From JAKZRT01 sp965247915 (GTDB taxonomy: Bacteria > Pseudomonadota > Alphaproteobacteria > Rhodobacterales > Rhodobacteraceae), in NCBI GenBank assembly GCA_965247915.1, contig OZ252048.1, forward strand, positions 2,976,001 through 3,040,000: DNA of 64,000 bases, written 5' to 3'. Below, one piece after another: positions 16,376 through 24,757 of the stretch. A program made the position numbers and the translations under genes. Each line of letters begins with the position of its first letter. The first letter of the stretch is position 1. Below the pieces are notes generated by a model. It ran no database searches. It was not told the DNA's origin and was given only the letters and a program-made list of their open reading frames with translations.

Positions 16376-16797
16376 ATGGCGATGGGACAGCAGAAGGATC
16401 GTCAGGGGGACTTGATGGTGAGCTGGTCGGAGATGCCGCGCTCGCCAGGTCATGTATTTTACGACCGCCTGCAATTGGTACTGATCGAGGGCGGCTTCGA
16501 CGGCTTCGCCGAGGCGGTCTGCCAGCCCTATTACGCGGCCAGGATGGGGGCGCCTTCGGTGCCGCCCGGGCGCTACTTCCGTATGCACCTGGTGGGCTAC
16601 TTCGAGGGTATCGACTCTGAGCGTGGGCTGGAGTGGCGCTGCTCGGATTCCCTGTCGCTACGGGAGTTCCTGCTGTTGGAGATGCGGGAACGGGTGCCGG
16701 ACCATTCCTGGCTGTCACGGACCCGCGCGCGCCTGCCCCATGAAGTCCACACGGCGGTGTTTGACTGGGTCCTGGCGCTAGCACTCCGTCAGGCCGC
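16376..16797 (+). pseudogene. Truncated transposase (N-terminal part, IS1182/IS5-like)
   Basis: About 140 residues resembling the start of an IS1182-type transposase: FYDRLQLVLIEGGFDGFAEAVCQPYY, GRYFRMHLVGYFEGIDSERGLEWRC, and RVPDHSWLSRTRARLPHEVH. The catalytic core is missing because the frame runs directly into the end of an IS66 tnpA gene at about 16798. The likely left end of the former element is near 16300-16340 (AGCCCGTTGACGAAGTC). Non-functional. Confidence 0.75.
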
Positions 16798-16893
16798 ATT
16801 GAGATCGGGCTGTCCAACGGTCACCGGATTATAGCCGGGGGCGGTTTTGATGCGGATATGTCGGCACGTTTGTTGAAAGGGCTTGCTTCGTGA
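16798..16893 (+). pseudogene. IS66 tnpA, C-terminal remnant
   Basis: The last 31 codons of an IS66 OrfA-type gene in frame with the preceding fragment: IEIGLSNGHRIIAG, GGGFDADMSARLLKGL and a TGA at 16891-16893. The stop overlaps the GTG of tnpB, the normal IS66 arrangement. The rest of tnpA is lost at the junction with the IS1182-type fragment. Confidence 0.75.
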
Positions 16894-17237
16894 TCCCCGT
16901 GCCAGGCAACACACGGGTCTGGCTGGCGGCGGGCGTGACAGACATGCGGCGGGGTTTCAATACTCTGGCGGCGCAGGCCGAGCAGGTTTTGGCAGAGGAT
17001 CCGTTTTCCGGCCATCTGTTTGTGTTTCGGGGGCGGCGTGGTGATTTGCTCAAAATTATCTGGTGGGACAGCCAGGGAGCCTGCCTGTTTTCCAGGCGTC
17101 CTGAACGGGGCCGGTTTGTTTGGCCTGCCGCTAAAGACGGCAAGGTCTGCCTGACGTCGGCGCAACTGGCGATGCTGCTGGAGGGCATTGACCGGCGCAT
17201 TCCACAGCGGACATGGCGGCCTTTGAAAGCAGGGTAA
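16890..17237 (+). CDS. tnpB: IS66-family TnpB accessory protein
   Basis: 115 residues, GTG start overlapping the tnpA stop. Typical TnpB sequence: TDMRRGFNTLAAQ, DPFSGHLFVFRGRRGDLLKIIWWD, and GRFVWPAAKDGKVCLTSAQLAMLLEGID. Reading frame is full-length, but both tnpA before it and tnpC after it are broken, so the element cannot move on its own. Confidence 0.9.
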   Translation: MIPVPGNTRVWLAAGVTDMRRGFNTLAAQAEQVLAEDPFSGHLFVFRGRRGDLLKIIWWDSQGACLFSRRPERGRFVWPAAKDGKVCLTSAQLAMLLEGIDRRIPQRTWRPLKAG

Positions 17238-17312
17238 TCAGGCGTAAATATCAAGTAATACAGGCGTTTATGGATTCACATTCAGGGCGCAATTCTGTAT
17301 GGAACAGCCACG

Positions 17313-17740
17313 TTGAACGCCCTTGATAACCTGCCGGAAGACCCCGTTGAACTACGGCGTGTCACCGAGCTTTTAGCGTCAGAGGTGAAGGCACAGGCGC
17401 TGATGATCGAGAAGCTTCAGCATCAGCTGCACGGGGCAAACCGGCACAGTTTCGGATCCAAATCCGAGGGCATGGATCAACTGCGATTGTTTGCCGAGAA
17501 TGAAGAGAGCACGGGCCTCGGGAGATTGGCAGCGCGACAGCTTTTGGAGTCTGGTGCTGGCAAGGCTTGGCACAACGTGGTGGAAACTCCATGGCCATCG
17601 CCTTCACTCTGATCGAAACCGCCAAACTCAACGGCGTTGATCCACAGGCATGGCTCACTTGGGTTCTGGAGCGTGTCGCCGACCATAAAATTAACAGGCT
17701 AGACGAGCTGATGCCGTGGAATTACAGCCCGGAAGTGTAA
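17313..17740 (+). pseudogene. IS66 tnpC transposase with large internal deletion
   Basis: The start (VTELLASEVKAQALMIEKLQHQLHGANRH and FGSKSEGMDQLRLFAE) and the end (FTLIETAKLNGVDPQAWLTW, then NRLDELMPWNYSPEV and stop at 17738-17740) of TnpC are both present, but in different frames and separated by only about 100 bp. A normal TnpC has over 500 residues, so the DDE core is gone. The sequence 17741-17928 after it holds nothing I can identify. Confidence 0.8.
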
Positions 17741-17928
17741 CCACCGGACGCTTACGTTCGACCTGACAGATGACGAAATCAAGTTGCTTGAGGCCAATAT
17801 ATGACGCGGCACCGCGTGGCCGCTGATCTGCGCGTCTTTGTAGCGTTTGTTCTTCATCAAAAATTTTCTCAGTTATCCTGCCGAGTAAACTTTAATTGTA
17901 AACACCACTAATTTGACGGGGGGGCAAC

Positions 17929-18724
17929 TTATGATCTCTTTTCTTCTCTTTTTGGAACGGCTCTCTTGGTTAAATCAATGCCAATAACTTGCACGCTTTC
18001 AATGTCGTTTCTATCACTTATGAAGTTAATTGCATGGGTTTGGAGCGTCTTGATCAATTTCTGAAAGTCCATGCGCTCGCTGGTTTTTGGATGTTTCCAA
18101 TGCTTCTTTTCACTTCGATAGACAAGAAGAAATACTCCATAGCATGTTCGATAATCGCGCAAGTAATCGTTGCAAAGTTGATTCTCAAGGCGTTCAAACA
18201 ACTTTACACCTGACCAATTATTATCAGCAATTTTCAGCTCTATAGGAACAGATGCACCAAAGCCCTGCCCATACATCCGAATATCTGGTTTCTTTCTATC
18301 CGCTTGCTCTTCTTCTTGATGAACTGAATACATCGACTTCGCACAATCACGTAACCATTTGGCGATAAGAATCCGCAGCTCTTCTTCTTTATCTTGAAGT
18401 TTCCATGTGCTGGCTGGGCTATCTTCACCATCTTCAAGTTCGCTTTTTAGGTCAGCCAACCTTGAACAGGTCTTCTCGAAAAGTTGCCCTGCATCGCTTG
18501 GCTGATATTCTTGCGATTTCTGAAACGTCAGCACATTTTCAACATTCCATTCCCCAAGGTCCGCCTCTTTCTCGGCGTGTGACATTACGCAGTTTTCCAT
18601 CCATGGTCTGGCTTGACTATGTGGATGCTCTGCCGCCAGTTTTTTTAGCGCAACATATGACGCTTTCCCAGGAAGCTCAGTTAATGCTGTAAGCAAGGAA
18701 CTAAGTGCATCCTGTGCATTGTCC
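17929..18724 (-). pseudogene. C-terminal remnant of a large protein ending in a PD-(D/E)xK-like nuclease domain
   Basis: About 265 residues remain, open up to the IS3 left end at 18725. The core KPDIRMYGQGFGASVPIELKIAD has an Asp, a gap and then E-x-K, the pattern of PD-(D/E)xK nucleases; after it come NQLCNDYLRDYRTCYGVFLLVY and KHPKTSERMDF. The part before it is charged and helical. By eye this resembles C-terminal tails of large NTPase-type defence or repair proteins. N-terminus and start codon are lost. Low GC and AT-rich codons contrast with the host, indicating acquired DNA. Confidence 0.6.
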
Positions 18725-18803
18725 TGACCTGCTCCCCGAAAACTGGTCCATTTGAAAGGAGGATCTGTTCGCTTAATGTTCACGAGAACGAGGAGAACAG
18801 GGA

Positions 18804-19070
18804 ATGCGCAAGTCACGGTTTAGCGAAGAGCAGATTGTTCGGATCATTCAGGAGTATGCGGCGGGTGCGAAAGTGTCCGAGTTGTGCCGTAAGCACGGTA
18901 TGTCGGATGCCACCTTTTACAAATGGAAAGCCAGGTATGGCGGCCTTCAGATTTCCGATGTCAGGCGGCTGAAAGACCTGGAATCGGAGAACGGCAAGCT
19001 GAAGAAGCTGCTGGCCGAAACCATGCTTGATAATGCTGGCCTGAAAGGGCTTCTGGCAAAAAACTTCTGA
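18804..19070 (+). CDS. IS3 OrfA
   Basis: 88 residues, helix-turn-helix protein of the transposase_8 type: RFSEEQIVRIIQEYAAG, SELCRKHGMSDATFYKWKARYGG, then the leucine-zipper-like LKDLESENGKLKKLLAE. It stops at 19068-19070 just after an A6C slippery heptamer (A-AAA-AAC, 19058-19064). A -1 shift there leads directly into the orfB frame. Confidence 0.92.
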   Translation: MRKSRFSEEQIVRIIQEYAAGAKVSELCRKHGMSDATFYKWKARYGGLQISDVRRLKDLESENGKLKKLLAETMLDNAGLKGLLAKNF

Positions 19071-19096
19071 AGCCTGCAAGCCGCCGGGAAGCAGTC

Positions 19097-19963
19097 ATGG
19101 TTCTTTGCCGTGACTATCAGTTTTCAACTCGGCGGGCCTGTGGGCTGATTGGGTTTTCCAGATCGAGTAATGAATACAGAGGAAGGCCGGATCGCCATGC
19201 GAGGATACGGGAACGGCTGGTCACGCTTTCCGGCAAACACCGACGCTATGGCTATCGCATGTTGCATGCCAAGCTTGGCCAGGAGGGTTTCAAGGTGAAC
19301 GTGAAAGTGGTGGAGCGACTTTACCGAGAGGAGCGCCTGACCCTGCGCCGCCGCAATCGCAAGAAAATCCCCAAGGGCGTGCGCGAAGGCGCCTGGTGCC
19401 CGATCGCCGCCAACCAGCGGTGGAGCCTGGACTTCACCATGGATGCGCTCGCCAACGGCAGGAAGTTCCGCACCGTCAATCTGAAAGACGACTGCACACG
19501 GGAATGTCCGGCGATTGATGTGGCCCTGTCGATCCCCGGCTCCCGCGTGGTGGAAATGCTGGAACGGGTGGCTCGTGAGCGGGGGTACCCGGATGTTCTG
19601 ACCGTTGACAATGGGCCTGAACTACGAGGCCGCGCGCTTGATGGCTGGGCAGATGATCACGGCGTGCAGCTCTACTTCATCGACCCGGGCAAGCCGACCC
19701 AGAACGCCTACATCGAAAGTTTCAACGGCCGGTTTCGCGAAGAATGCCTGAACTTGAACTGGTTCACCTCGCTGGCCGGGGCAGAAAGGATCATCGAGGA
19801 CTGGCGGATCGATTACAATCAAAACCGGCCCCACTCTTCGCTGAACTATCAAACCCCGGAAGAATTTGCCGCAAACAGGCCTTTCCATAAACCGCAATGG
19901 GCAGCGACGCTTGAGATATCTGAAGGCTCCGCGCCACCGCCCATTGCTCACGCCGCCGAATAA
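19097..19963 (+). CDS. IS3 OrfB transposase (made by -1 frameshift with OrfA)
   Basis: 288 residues as a separate frame. Integrase core: first catalytic Asp in RWSLDFTMDALANG, second in DVLTVDNGPE, Glu in QNAYIESFNGRFREECLN; N-terminal HTH_21-like part before it. Reading OrfA with a -1 slip at 19058-19064 continues KKLLKPASRREAVMVL into this frame, so the active product is an OrfAB fusion of about 385 residues. Element appears intact. Confidence 0.92.
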   Translation: MVLCRDYQFSTRRACGLIGFSRSSNEYRGRPDRHARIRERLVTLSGKHRRYGYRMLHAKLGQEGFKVNVKVVERLYREERLTLRRRNRKKIPKGVREGAWCPIAANQRWSLDFTMDALANGRKFRTVNLKDDCTRECPAIDVALSIPGSRVVEMLERVARERGYPDVLTVDNGPELRGRALDGWADDHGVQLYFIDPGKPTQNAYIESFNGRFREECLNLNWFTSLAGAERIIEDWRIDYNQNRPHSSLNYQTPEEFAANRPFHKPQWAATLEISEGSAPPPIAHAAE

Positions 19964-20023
19964 TGGCAAACAAAAGAGGAACAGAGTCTACCTAAAAGTG
20001 GCCCTCAAATTGGGGGCAGGTCA

Positions 20024-20368
20024 GTAGGCACCGCTGATCCGGAGCCGGTGTCCACCAGCATGCTCGATCTCGATCGTGCCCTTGGCAACGCCAGCTTCAA
20101 CGACAGGCGGTTCATCCTTATCCAAGGCCTGATCCACGATCTCAACCGGAAGAAAACATGGCACACCCGCCGTTGCCAGTTCCGGGTCGGGCGCAAAGCG
20201 AGGGTCATGCAGCCATTTGAAGATCAGATTCGCATTCATCGCATACCGGCGCGCGACCTGCGCGACCGATACGCCCGGCGCCACCGTCTGAAAACAGATC
20301 GACCGCTTCTCGTCGTCTGTCCAAAGCCGCTTCGTTCGACGCGCCACCCCAAACCCCGTAGTGTCCAC
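20024..20368 (-). pseudogene. IS66 tnpA fragment cut by the IS3 element
   Basis: About 114 residues of an IS66 OrfA-type protein on the minus strand: TKRLWTDDEKRSICFQTV, SVAQVARRYAMNANLIFKWL, and KGTIEIEHAGGHRLRISGAY. The usual last 15-20 residues are missing because the frame runs into the IS3 right end and stops. It is a different copy and orientation from the IS66 debris at 16798-17740. Confidence 0.8.
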
Positions 20369-20410
20369 TATCCGTGGTGGACACTATCCGACCCCTCCAC
20401 GGCGCGGCAG

Positions 20411-20710
20411 AGCGGTCAGGCCGGACGGTTACCCAGTATCGCGGCCAAAGGCTTCTTCTTCGACACTGTGGGGGTGTTGTCGATTGGCAATAACACGCTG
20501 GACCCGGTTAGCGGCACCTTCTCCGCCTGGATTCTCGAAGATACATATTCGGCCACGGATCAAGCGGGGTTGCAGTTCTGGGGCGGCACCGATTTCAGGT
20601 GGTCGTTCGATACCACCTGCAGCACCACATCTGGTTGCGGCGGCCTGCCGCAACTCGGGACATACACGCTGGCTCTGGTGCCGCTTCCGGCCTCACTGCC
20701 GATGTTGCTA
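20411..20710 (+). pseudogene. Fragment of a secreted VPLPA-CTERM-type protein
   Basis: About 100 residues of a Gly/Thr/Ser-rich extracellular-type domain (GNNTLDPVSGTFSAWILED, GLQFWGGTDFRWSFDTT) ending in LALVPLPASLPMLL. The VPLPA box followed by a hydrophobic stretch is the sorting signal of a Rhodobacteraceae exosortase-type system. The transmembrane helix and basic tail that should follow are replaced by the IS630 left end after TA at 20709-20710. The N-terminus and signal peptide are also missing, at or before the IS66 fragment. Confidence 0.65.
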
Positions 20711-21766
20711 AAGCGGTTTGCGTTTGATGTGAATCGAAAGGGGATTCCCAAAGTGTTGTTTGTCTGATTCATTTCCCGTGAGGAGGTGGAGCATGGGCAA
20801 ACCGTATTCTTTGGATCTTCGGCAGCGGATATGCGGGTATATTGCGGCCGGAAACTCTTGTCGCGCTGCGGGGCGGGTTTATGGCGTCAGTGCAGCGACG
20901 GCGGTGCGTTATGCGGCGGATCAACGTGAGCGGGGCGAGGTCACACCCAAGCCACAGGGCAGGCCAGCGGGCCGGTTTGGCAAGCTGGCACCGCATGCGG
21001 GTTTCCTGATCGAGATTGTCCGGGCTGAACCGGACATAACATTGCAGGAACTTGCGGGTGCGCTTGCGGAGACGCACGGCGTGAGCGTTCAGCTCTCCTC
21101 AATCCACCGGGCTCTGGAACGCGCAGGGTTTTCATATAAAAAAAGGACTTGTCGCGCAGGAACGTGACCGGCCCGCCCTGCATAAGGCGCGAAGGGAATG
21201 GATCAGCCGCCGCCAGCCGCGCATGCGCGCCGAACCGCACAGGCTGGTATTCATCGATGAAACCGCCGTCAAAACCAACCTCACCCGGTTGCGCGGGCGC
21301 AGCTTCAGGGGTGAGCGGCTTTATGGCACCGCACCCTTTGGAAAATGGGGCACGCAGACCTTCATCGCCGGGCTGACCCATAACGCGCTGATTGCACCCT
21401 GGGTGATCAGCGGCGCAATGGATGGATCGGCGTTCGAGACTTATATCGAGACCCAGCTTGCGCCTGCGCTGGACCCTGGAACTGTGGTCATTCTCGACAA
21501 TCTTTCCACCCACAAAAGCCACCGCGCGGCACAGGCGTTGAGGGCGCGCGGATGCTGGTTCTTGTTCCTGCCACCCTACTCCCCGGATCTTAACCCGATC
21601 GAAATGGCGTTCTCAAAGTTGAAAGCTCACCTGCGAAGGGTTGGAGCAAGAACCTTCGATGCCCTCTTTGACGCCCTCAGCGACATTTGTGATCTCTTCG
21701 ACCCAGACCAATGCTGGAACTTCCTCAAGGCCGCGGGATATGCCTCAGATTAAATGCAATATGCTT
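20711..21766 (+). mobile_element. IS630-family insertion sequence
   Basis: 1056 bp flanked by TA at 20709-20710 and 21767-21768, the family's target duplication. Terminal repeats begin AAGCGGTTTGCGTTTGATG at the left and AAGCATATTGCATTTAATC at the right (reverse complement), matching at 16 of the first 22 positions. The transposase gene is frameshifted. Confidence 0.8.
20793..21753 (+). pseudogene. IS630 transposase in two frames (frameshift at an A7 run)
   Basis: ATG at 20793 with a strong GAGGAGG site. The first part (KPYSLDLRQRICGYIAAG, SAATAVRYAADQRERG, SSIHRALERAGFSYKK) ends at 21167. The catalytic half (RLVFIDETAVKTNLTRLRG, VVILDNLSTHKSHRA, FLPPYSPDLNPIEMAFSKLK) is in the +1 frame. The change of frame maps to the run of seven A after TTTTCATAT near 21137-21143. 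Some IS630 elements use programmed shifting at such runs, so a working element is possible; a simple one-base indel is the alternative. Confidence 0.8.
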
Positions 21767-21768
21767 TA

Positions 21769-22037
21769 GAGCCTCGGCCCGAATACCTGCATCACTCAGT
21801 TGGCTCTGGAGGGCCCGAATGCGGGTGCGTCGACGCGAAGGGCATAGTGGCTCTATGGTCAAGCGGCGACCGCGTGCAAGCGGGCCCTCCAGAGCCAACC
21901 CGTTCGGGCCAAACGGATTTTCCCAAAATCCTTCGCGCCGCCGCTTGCCCGTGATGCCACCACGCACCGCGCGCCGCCGCTTGGTCTTTGATGAAAATCT
22001 GATTGGCTGAGCGGTGCAGGTATTCGGGCCGAGGCTC
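21769..22037. mobile_element. MITE-like non-coding element with TA flanks
   Basis: 269 bp without a convincing gene. The ends GAGCCTCGGCCCGAATACCT... form a perfect 23-bp inverted repeat (25 bp counting the flanking TA), with similarity continuing inward (TCACTCAG versus CCGCTCAG). TA occurs on both sides (21767-21768 and 22038-22039). Inside is a second perfect 18-bp inverted repeat, 21800-21817 against 21881-21898 (TTGGCTCTGGAGGGCCCG). The left TA is also the right target TA of the IS630 element. Size, ends and TA target fit a miniature element mobilised by an IS630/Tc1-type transposase. Confidence 0.7.
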
Positions 22038-22096
22038 TAGACAGGACCGCCCGCAATGGGTCAGGCTGCGCCCACAAGGGTCAGGAGGCCGCAGGT

Positions 22097-22501
22097 ATGC
22101 TGGCATGGGCGTTTTTGTTGAGGTGGTTCTTCGCCTTCGCGCTTGTCGTCGGCACCTATAACCCAACGCCCTGGAATTACTCGAACTGGGCCGCCGCCAA
22201 CATCGAAACCCAAACCCCCCTGGCGGTGTTTCTGGGGCTCGCGCTTTTGGTGGGCTATGTGATCTATATCCGGGCCACGATCCGGTCGATCGGCGGCCTG
22301 GGAATGCTGCTGGTGGTCGGCCTGGTCGGCTCGCTTATGTGGGTGCTTTACGACTGGGGGGTCTTGAGCGTGGAAAACACCGATCTGAACGTCTGGATGG
22401 GCCTTGTGTCGCTGTCGCTGGTGCTGGGCACCGGTCTCAGCTGGTCGATCGTGCGCCGGGCGCTTAGCGGGCAATACGACATCACCGAGGACGACGGCTG
22501 A
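22097..22501 (+). CDS. Small multi-pass membrane protein, conserved in Rhodobacteraceae
   Basis: 134 residues with four hydrophobic segments (WAFLLRWFFAFALVVGTY, LAVFLGLALLVGYVIYI, LGMLLVVGLVGSLMWVLY, LVSLSLVLGTGLSWSIV) and an acidic tail. It resembles the uncharacterised DUF6524-type proteins found before secG in this family, though I cannot confirm the number. Function unknown. It marks the return to core-type sequence after the IS-rich stretch; secG follows 85 bp later. Confidence 0.72.
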   Translation: MLAWAFLLRWFFAFALVVGTYNPTPWNYSNWAAANIETQTPLAVFLGLALLVGYVIYIRATIRSIGGLGMLLVVGLVGSLMWVLYDWGVLSVENTDLNVWMGLVSLSLVLGTGLSWSIVRRALSGQYDITEDDG

Positions 22502-22586
22502 TTATCTGCGCAAGCTGCGCATAGTCCTTGCCCTTTGGTGGTTGAGCGCATAAATACCGCCCGAACCGAAAAGACCGGCCGGACCC

Positions 22587-22940
22587 ATGGAAAACGTCGT
22601 CCTCATCATCCACCTGATCCTGGCGCTGTGCCTGATCGGCGTCGTGCTGTTGCAGCGGTCCGAGGGCGGCGGACTGGGCATGGGCGGCGGCGGTGGCGGC
22701 AGCGCCATGTCGGGTCGGTCAGCGGCGACCGCGCTGGGCAAGGTGACCTGGGTCTTTGCGCTTGCCTTCATCGTCACCTCGATGACGCTGACCATCTTTG
22801 CCGCGCAAAACGCGGCCGGCACCTCGGTCATCGACCAGATCGGCGGCACCACCCGCAGCACCCCCGAATTGCCCGCCGTCGACAGCCTGCTGCCGCCGCC
22901 CGCGCCTGAGTCCGACGTCTCGGCACCGCGCGCCGACTGA
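22587..22940 (+). CDS. secG: Preprotein translocase subunit SecG
   Basis: 117 residues, inner membrane. Two membrane helices (VVLIIHLILALCLIGVVLLQ and VTWVFALAFIVTSMTLTIFA) flank the conserved cytosolic loop QRSEGGGLGMGGGGG. The Pro-rich tail is usual for alphaproteobacterial SecG. Works with SecYE in protein export. The pairing with pyrG downstream is typical in Rhodobacterales. 173 bp separate the two; an 8-bp inverted pair (CCCGTGAT 23031-23038, ATCACGGG 23092-23099) lies in that gap. Confidence 0.95.
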   Translation: MENVVLIIHLILALCLIGVVLLQRSEGGGLGMGGGGGGSAMSGRSAATALGKVTWVFALAFIVTSMTLTIFAAQNAAGTSVIDQIGGTTRSTPELPAVDSLLPPPAPESDVSAPRAD

Positions 22941-23113
22941 GCCCACAAAGTCTTGAATTTATTCGGCGTGGCCCACCATCATGATGCGGCGGCTGTTGCG
23001 ACGGCTGGGGAATCGCTCTAAGAGTTAAATCCCGTGATGGTGGCTTATCCGGGCTGATTCTTTGGCCTTGAAAGCCCCCGAAAAACGCAGGATCACGGGG
23101 GTTGGCGCGACCC

Positions 23114-24757
23114 ATGGCGCGATATATTTTCATCACCGGCGGTGTGGTTTCCTCGCTCGGCAAGGGGCTGGCCTCGGCCGCACTGGGTGCGCTGTTGCAG
23201 GCCCGGGGCTATACCGTGCGCCTGCGCAAGCTCGACCCCTATCTTAACGTCGATCCCGGCACCATGTCGCCGTTCGAGCACGGCGAGGTCTTCGTCACCG
23301 ACGACGGCGCCGAAACCGATCTCGACCTCGGGCATTACGAACGCTTCACCGGGGTGGCGGCGCGCCAGACCGATTCAGTCTCGTCGGGGCGCATCTATTC
23401 CACCGTGCTGGAGAAAGAACGCCGCGGCGATTATCTGGGCAAAACCATCCAGGTGATCCCCCATGTCACCAATGAAATCAAGGACTTCCTGAAGATTGGC
23501 GAGGCCGAGATCGACTTCATGCTCTGCGAGATCGGCGGCACCGTCGGCGACATCGAGGGCCTTCCGTTTTTCGAAGCGATCCGCCAGTTTTCGCAGGACA
23601 GGCCGCGCGGCGACTGCATCTTCATGCATCTGACCCTTTTGCCCTGGCTCGCAGCCTCGGGCGAATTGAAAACCAAACCGACCCAGCACAGCGTCAAGGA
23701 ACTGCGCTCGATCGGTATCGCGCCTGACGTGCTGGTCTGCCGGTCCGAGCGCGCCATCCCCGAAAAGGAACGCGGCAAGCTGGCGCTTTTCTGCAACGTG
23801 CGGCGCGACGCGGTGATCGCCGCGATGGATCTGAAATCGATCTACGAGGCGCCGCTGGCCTACCACCGCGAAGGCCTCGACCAGGCCGTGCTTTCGGCCT
23901 TCGACATCACCGACGCCCCCGAGCCGGATCTGGCGAAATGGGAGGACGTGGCCGACCGGATTTACAACGCCGAGGGCGAGGTGCGCGTCGCCATCGTCGG
24001 CAAATACACGCAGCTTGAAGACGCCTATAAATCCATCGCCGAGGCGCTGACCCACGGCGGCATGGCCAACCGGGTGCGGGTGCGCGCCGAATGGATCGAC
24101 GCCGAGATATTCGAGACCGAAGACCCGGTGCCGCACCTTGAACGCTTCCACGCCATCCTGGTGCCGGGAGGTTTCGGCGAACGCGGCACCGAGGGCAAGA
24201 TCAAGGCCGCCGAATTCGCCCGGATGCGCGGCGTGCCCTACCTGGGCATTTGCCTGGGCATGCAGTTAGCGGTGATCGAAGCGGCGCGCAACCTGGCCGG
24301 GGTGGCCGACGCGGGGTCGGAAGAATTTGACGTTGAGGCCGGGGGAAAGCGTTTCACGCCGGTGATTTACCACCTCAAGGAATGGGTGCAGGGCAACTAC
24401 AAGGTCGAACGGTCATTGGGCGACGACAAGGGCGGCACCATGCGGCTGGGCGCCTATAACGCGACGCTGGCGGCGGGGTCCAAGGTCGCCTGCATCTATG
24501 AGGCAACGGCCATCGAAGAACGCCACCGTCACCGCTACGAGGTCGACATCCGTTACCGCGAGGCCCTGGAGGCCCAGGGTCTGAAGTTCTCCGGCATGTC
24601 GCCGGACGGCCGCCTGCCCGAGATCGTCGAATGGGAGGGCCACCCGTGGTTCATCGGGGTGCAGTTCCACCCCGAGCTGAAGTCGAAGCCGTTCGCCCCG
24701 CATCCGTTGTTTGCCGATTTCGTGCGGGCGGCGACGGAGGTGAGCAGGTTGGTTTAG
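23114..24757 (+). CDS. pyrG: CTP synthase
   Basis: 547 residues from the ATG at 23114 (MARYIFITGGVVSSLGKG); an in-frame TTG 12 bp upstream is less likely. The synthase domain has the P-loop-like GGVVSSLGKG and CEIGGTVGDIEG; the glutaminase domain has the nucleophile Cys in LGICLGMQ and the His-Glu pair in VQFHPELKSKP. Makes CTP from UTP, ATP and glutamine. Its stop overlaps by 3 nt the last codon of the convergent pseudogene. Confidence 0.97.
   Translation: MARYIFITGGVVSSLGKGLASAALGALLQARGYTVRLRKLDPYLNVDPGTMSPFEHGEVFVTDDGAETDLDLGHYERFTGVAARQTDSVSSGRIYSTVLEKERRGDYLGKTIQVIPHVTNEIKDFLKIGEAEIDFMLCEIGGTVGDIEGLPFFEAIRQFSQDRPRGDCIFMHLTLLPWLAASGELKTKPTQHSVKELRSIGIAPDVLVCRSERAIPEKERGKLALFCNVRRDAVIAAMDLKSIYEAPLAYHREGLDQAVLSAFDITDAPEPDLAKWEDVADRIYNAEGEVRVAIVGKYTQLEDAYKSIAEALTHGGMANRVRVRAEWIDAEIFETEDPVPHLERFHAILVPGGFGERGTEGKIKAAEFARMRGVPYLGICLGMQLAVIEAARNLAGVADAGSEEFDVEAGGKRFTPVIYHLKEWVQGNYKVERSLGDDKGGTMRLGAYNATLAAGSKVACIYEATAIEERHRHRYEVDIRYREALEAQGLKFSGMSPDGRLPEIVEWEGHPWFIGVQFHPELKSKPFAPHPLFADFVRAATEVSRLV

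Larger units (their letters stand above)
18725..20023 (+). mobile_element. IS3-family insertion sequence
   Basis: About 1.3 kb. Left end TGACCTGCTCCCC and right end (reverse complement) TGACCTGCCCCCA match at 11 of 13 positions, and both IS3 orfs lie inside. Left flank is the nuclease remnant; right flank is an IS66 tnpA fragment. No target duplication is seen, so flanking DNA has probably been rearranged. Confidence 0.88.

Noticed and set aside
17741..17928. Short frame ending in TFDLTDDEIKLLEANI after the IS66 debris
   Set aside because: Too short, no start, no recognisable family; left as unassigned sequence.
23031..23099. Long-range inverted pair before pyrG as an attenuator or riboswitch
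   Set aside because: Only 8 bp with a loop over 50 nt; no known pyrG leader motif is visible.
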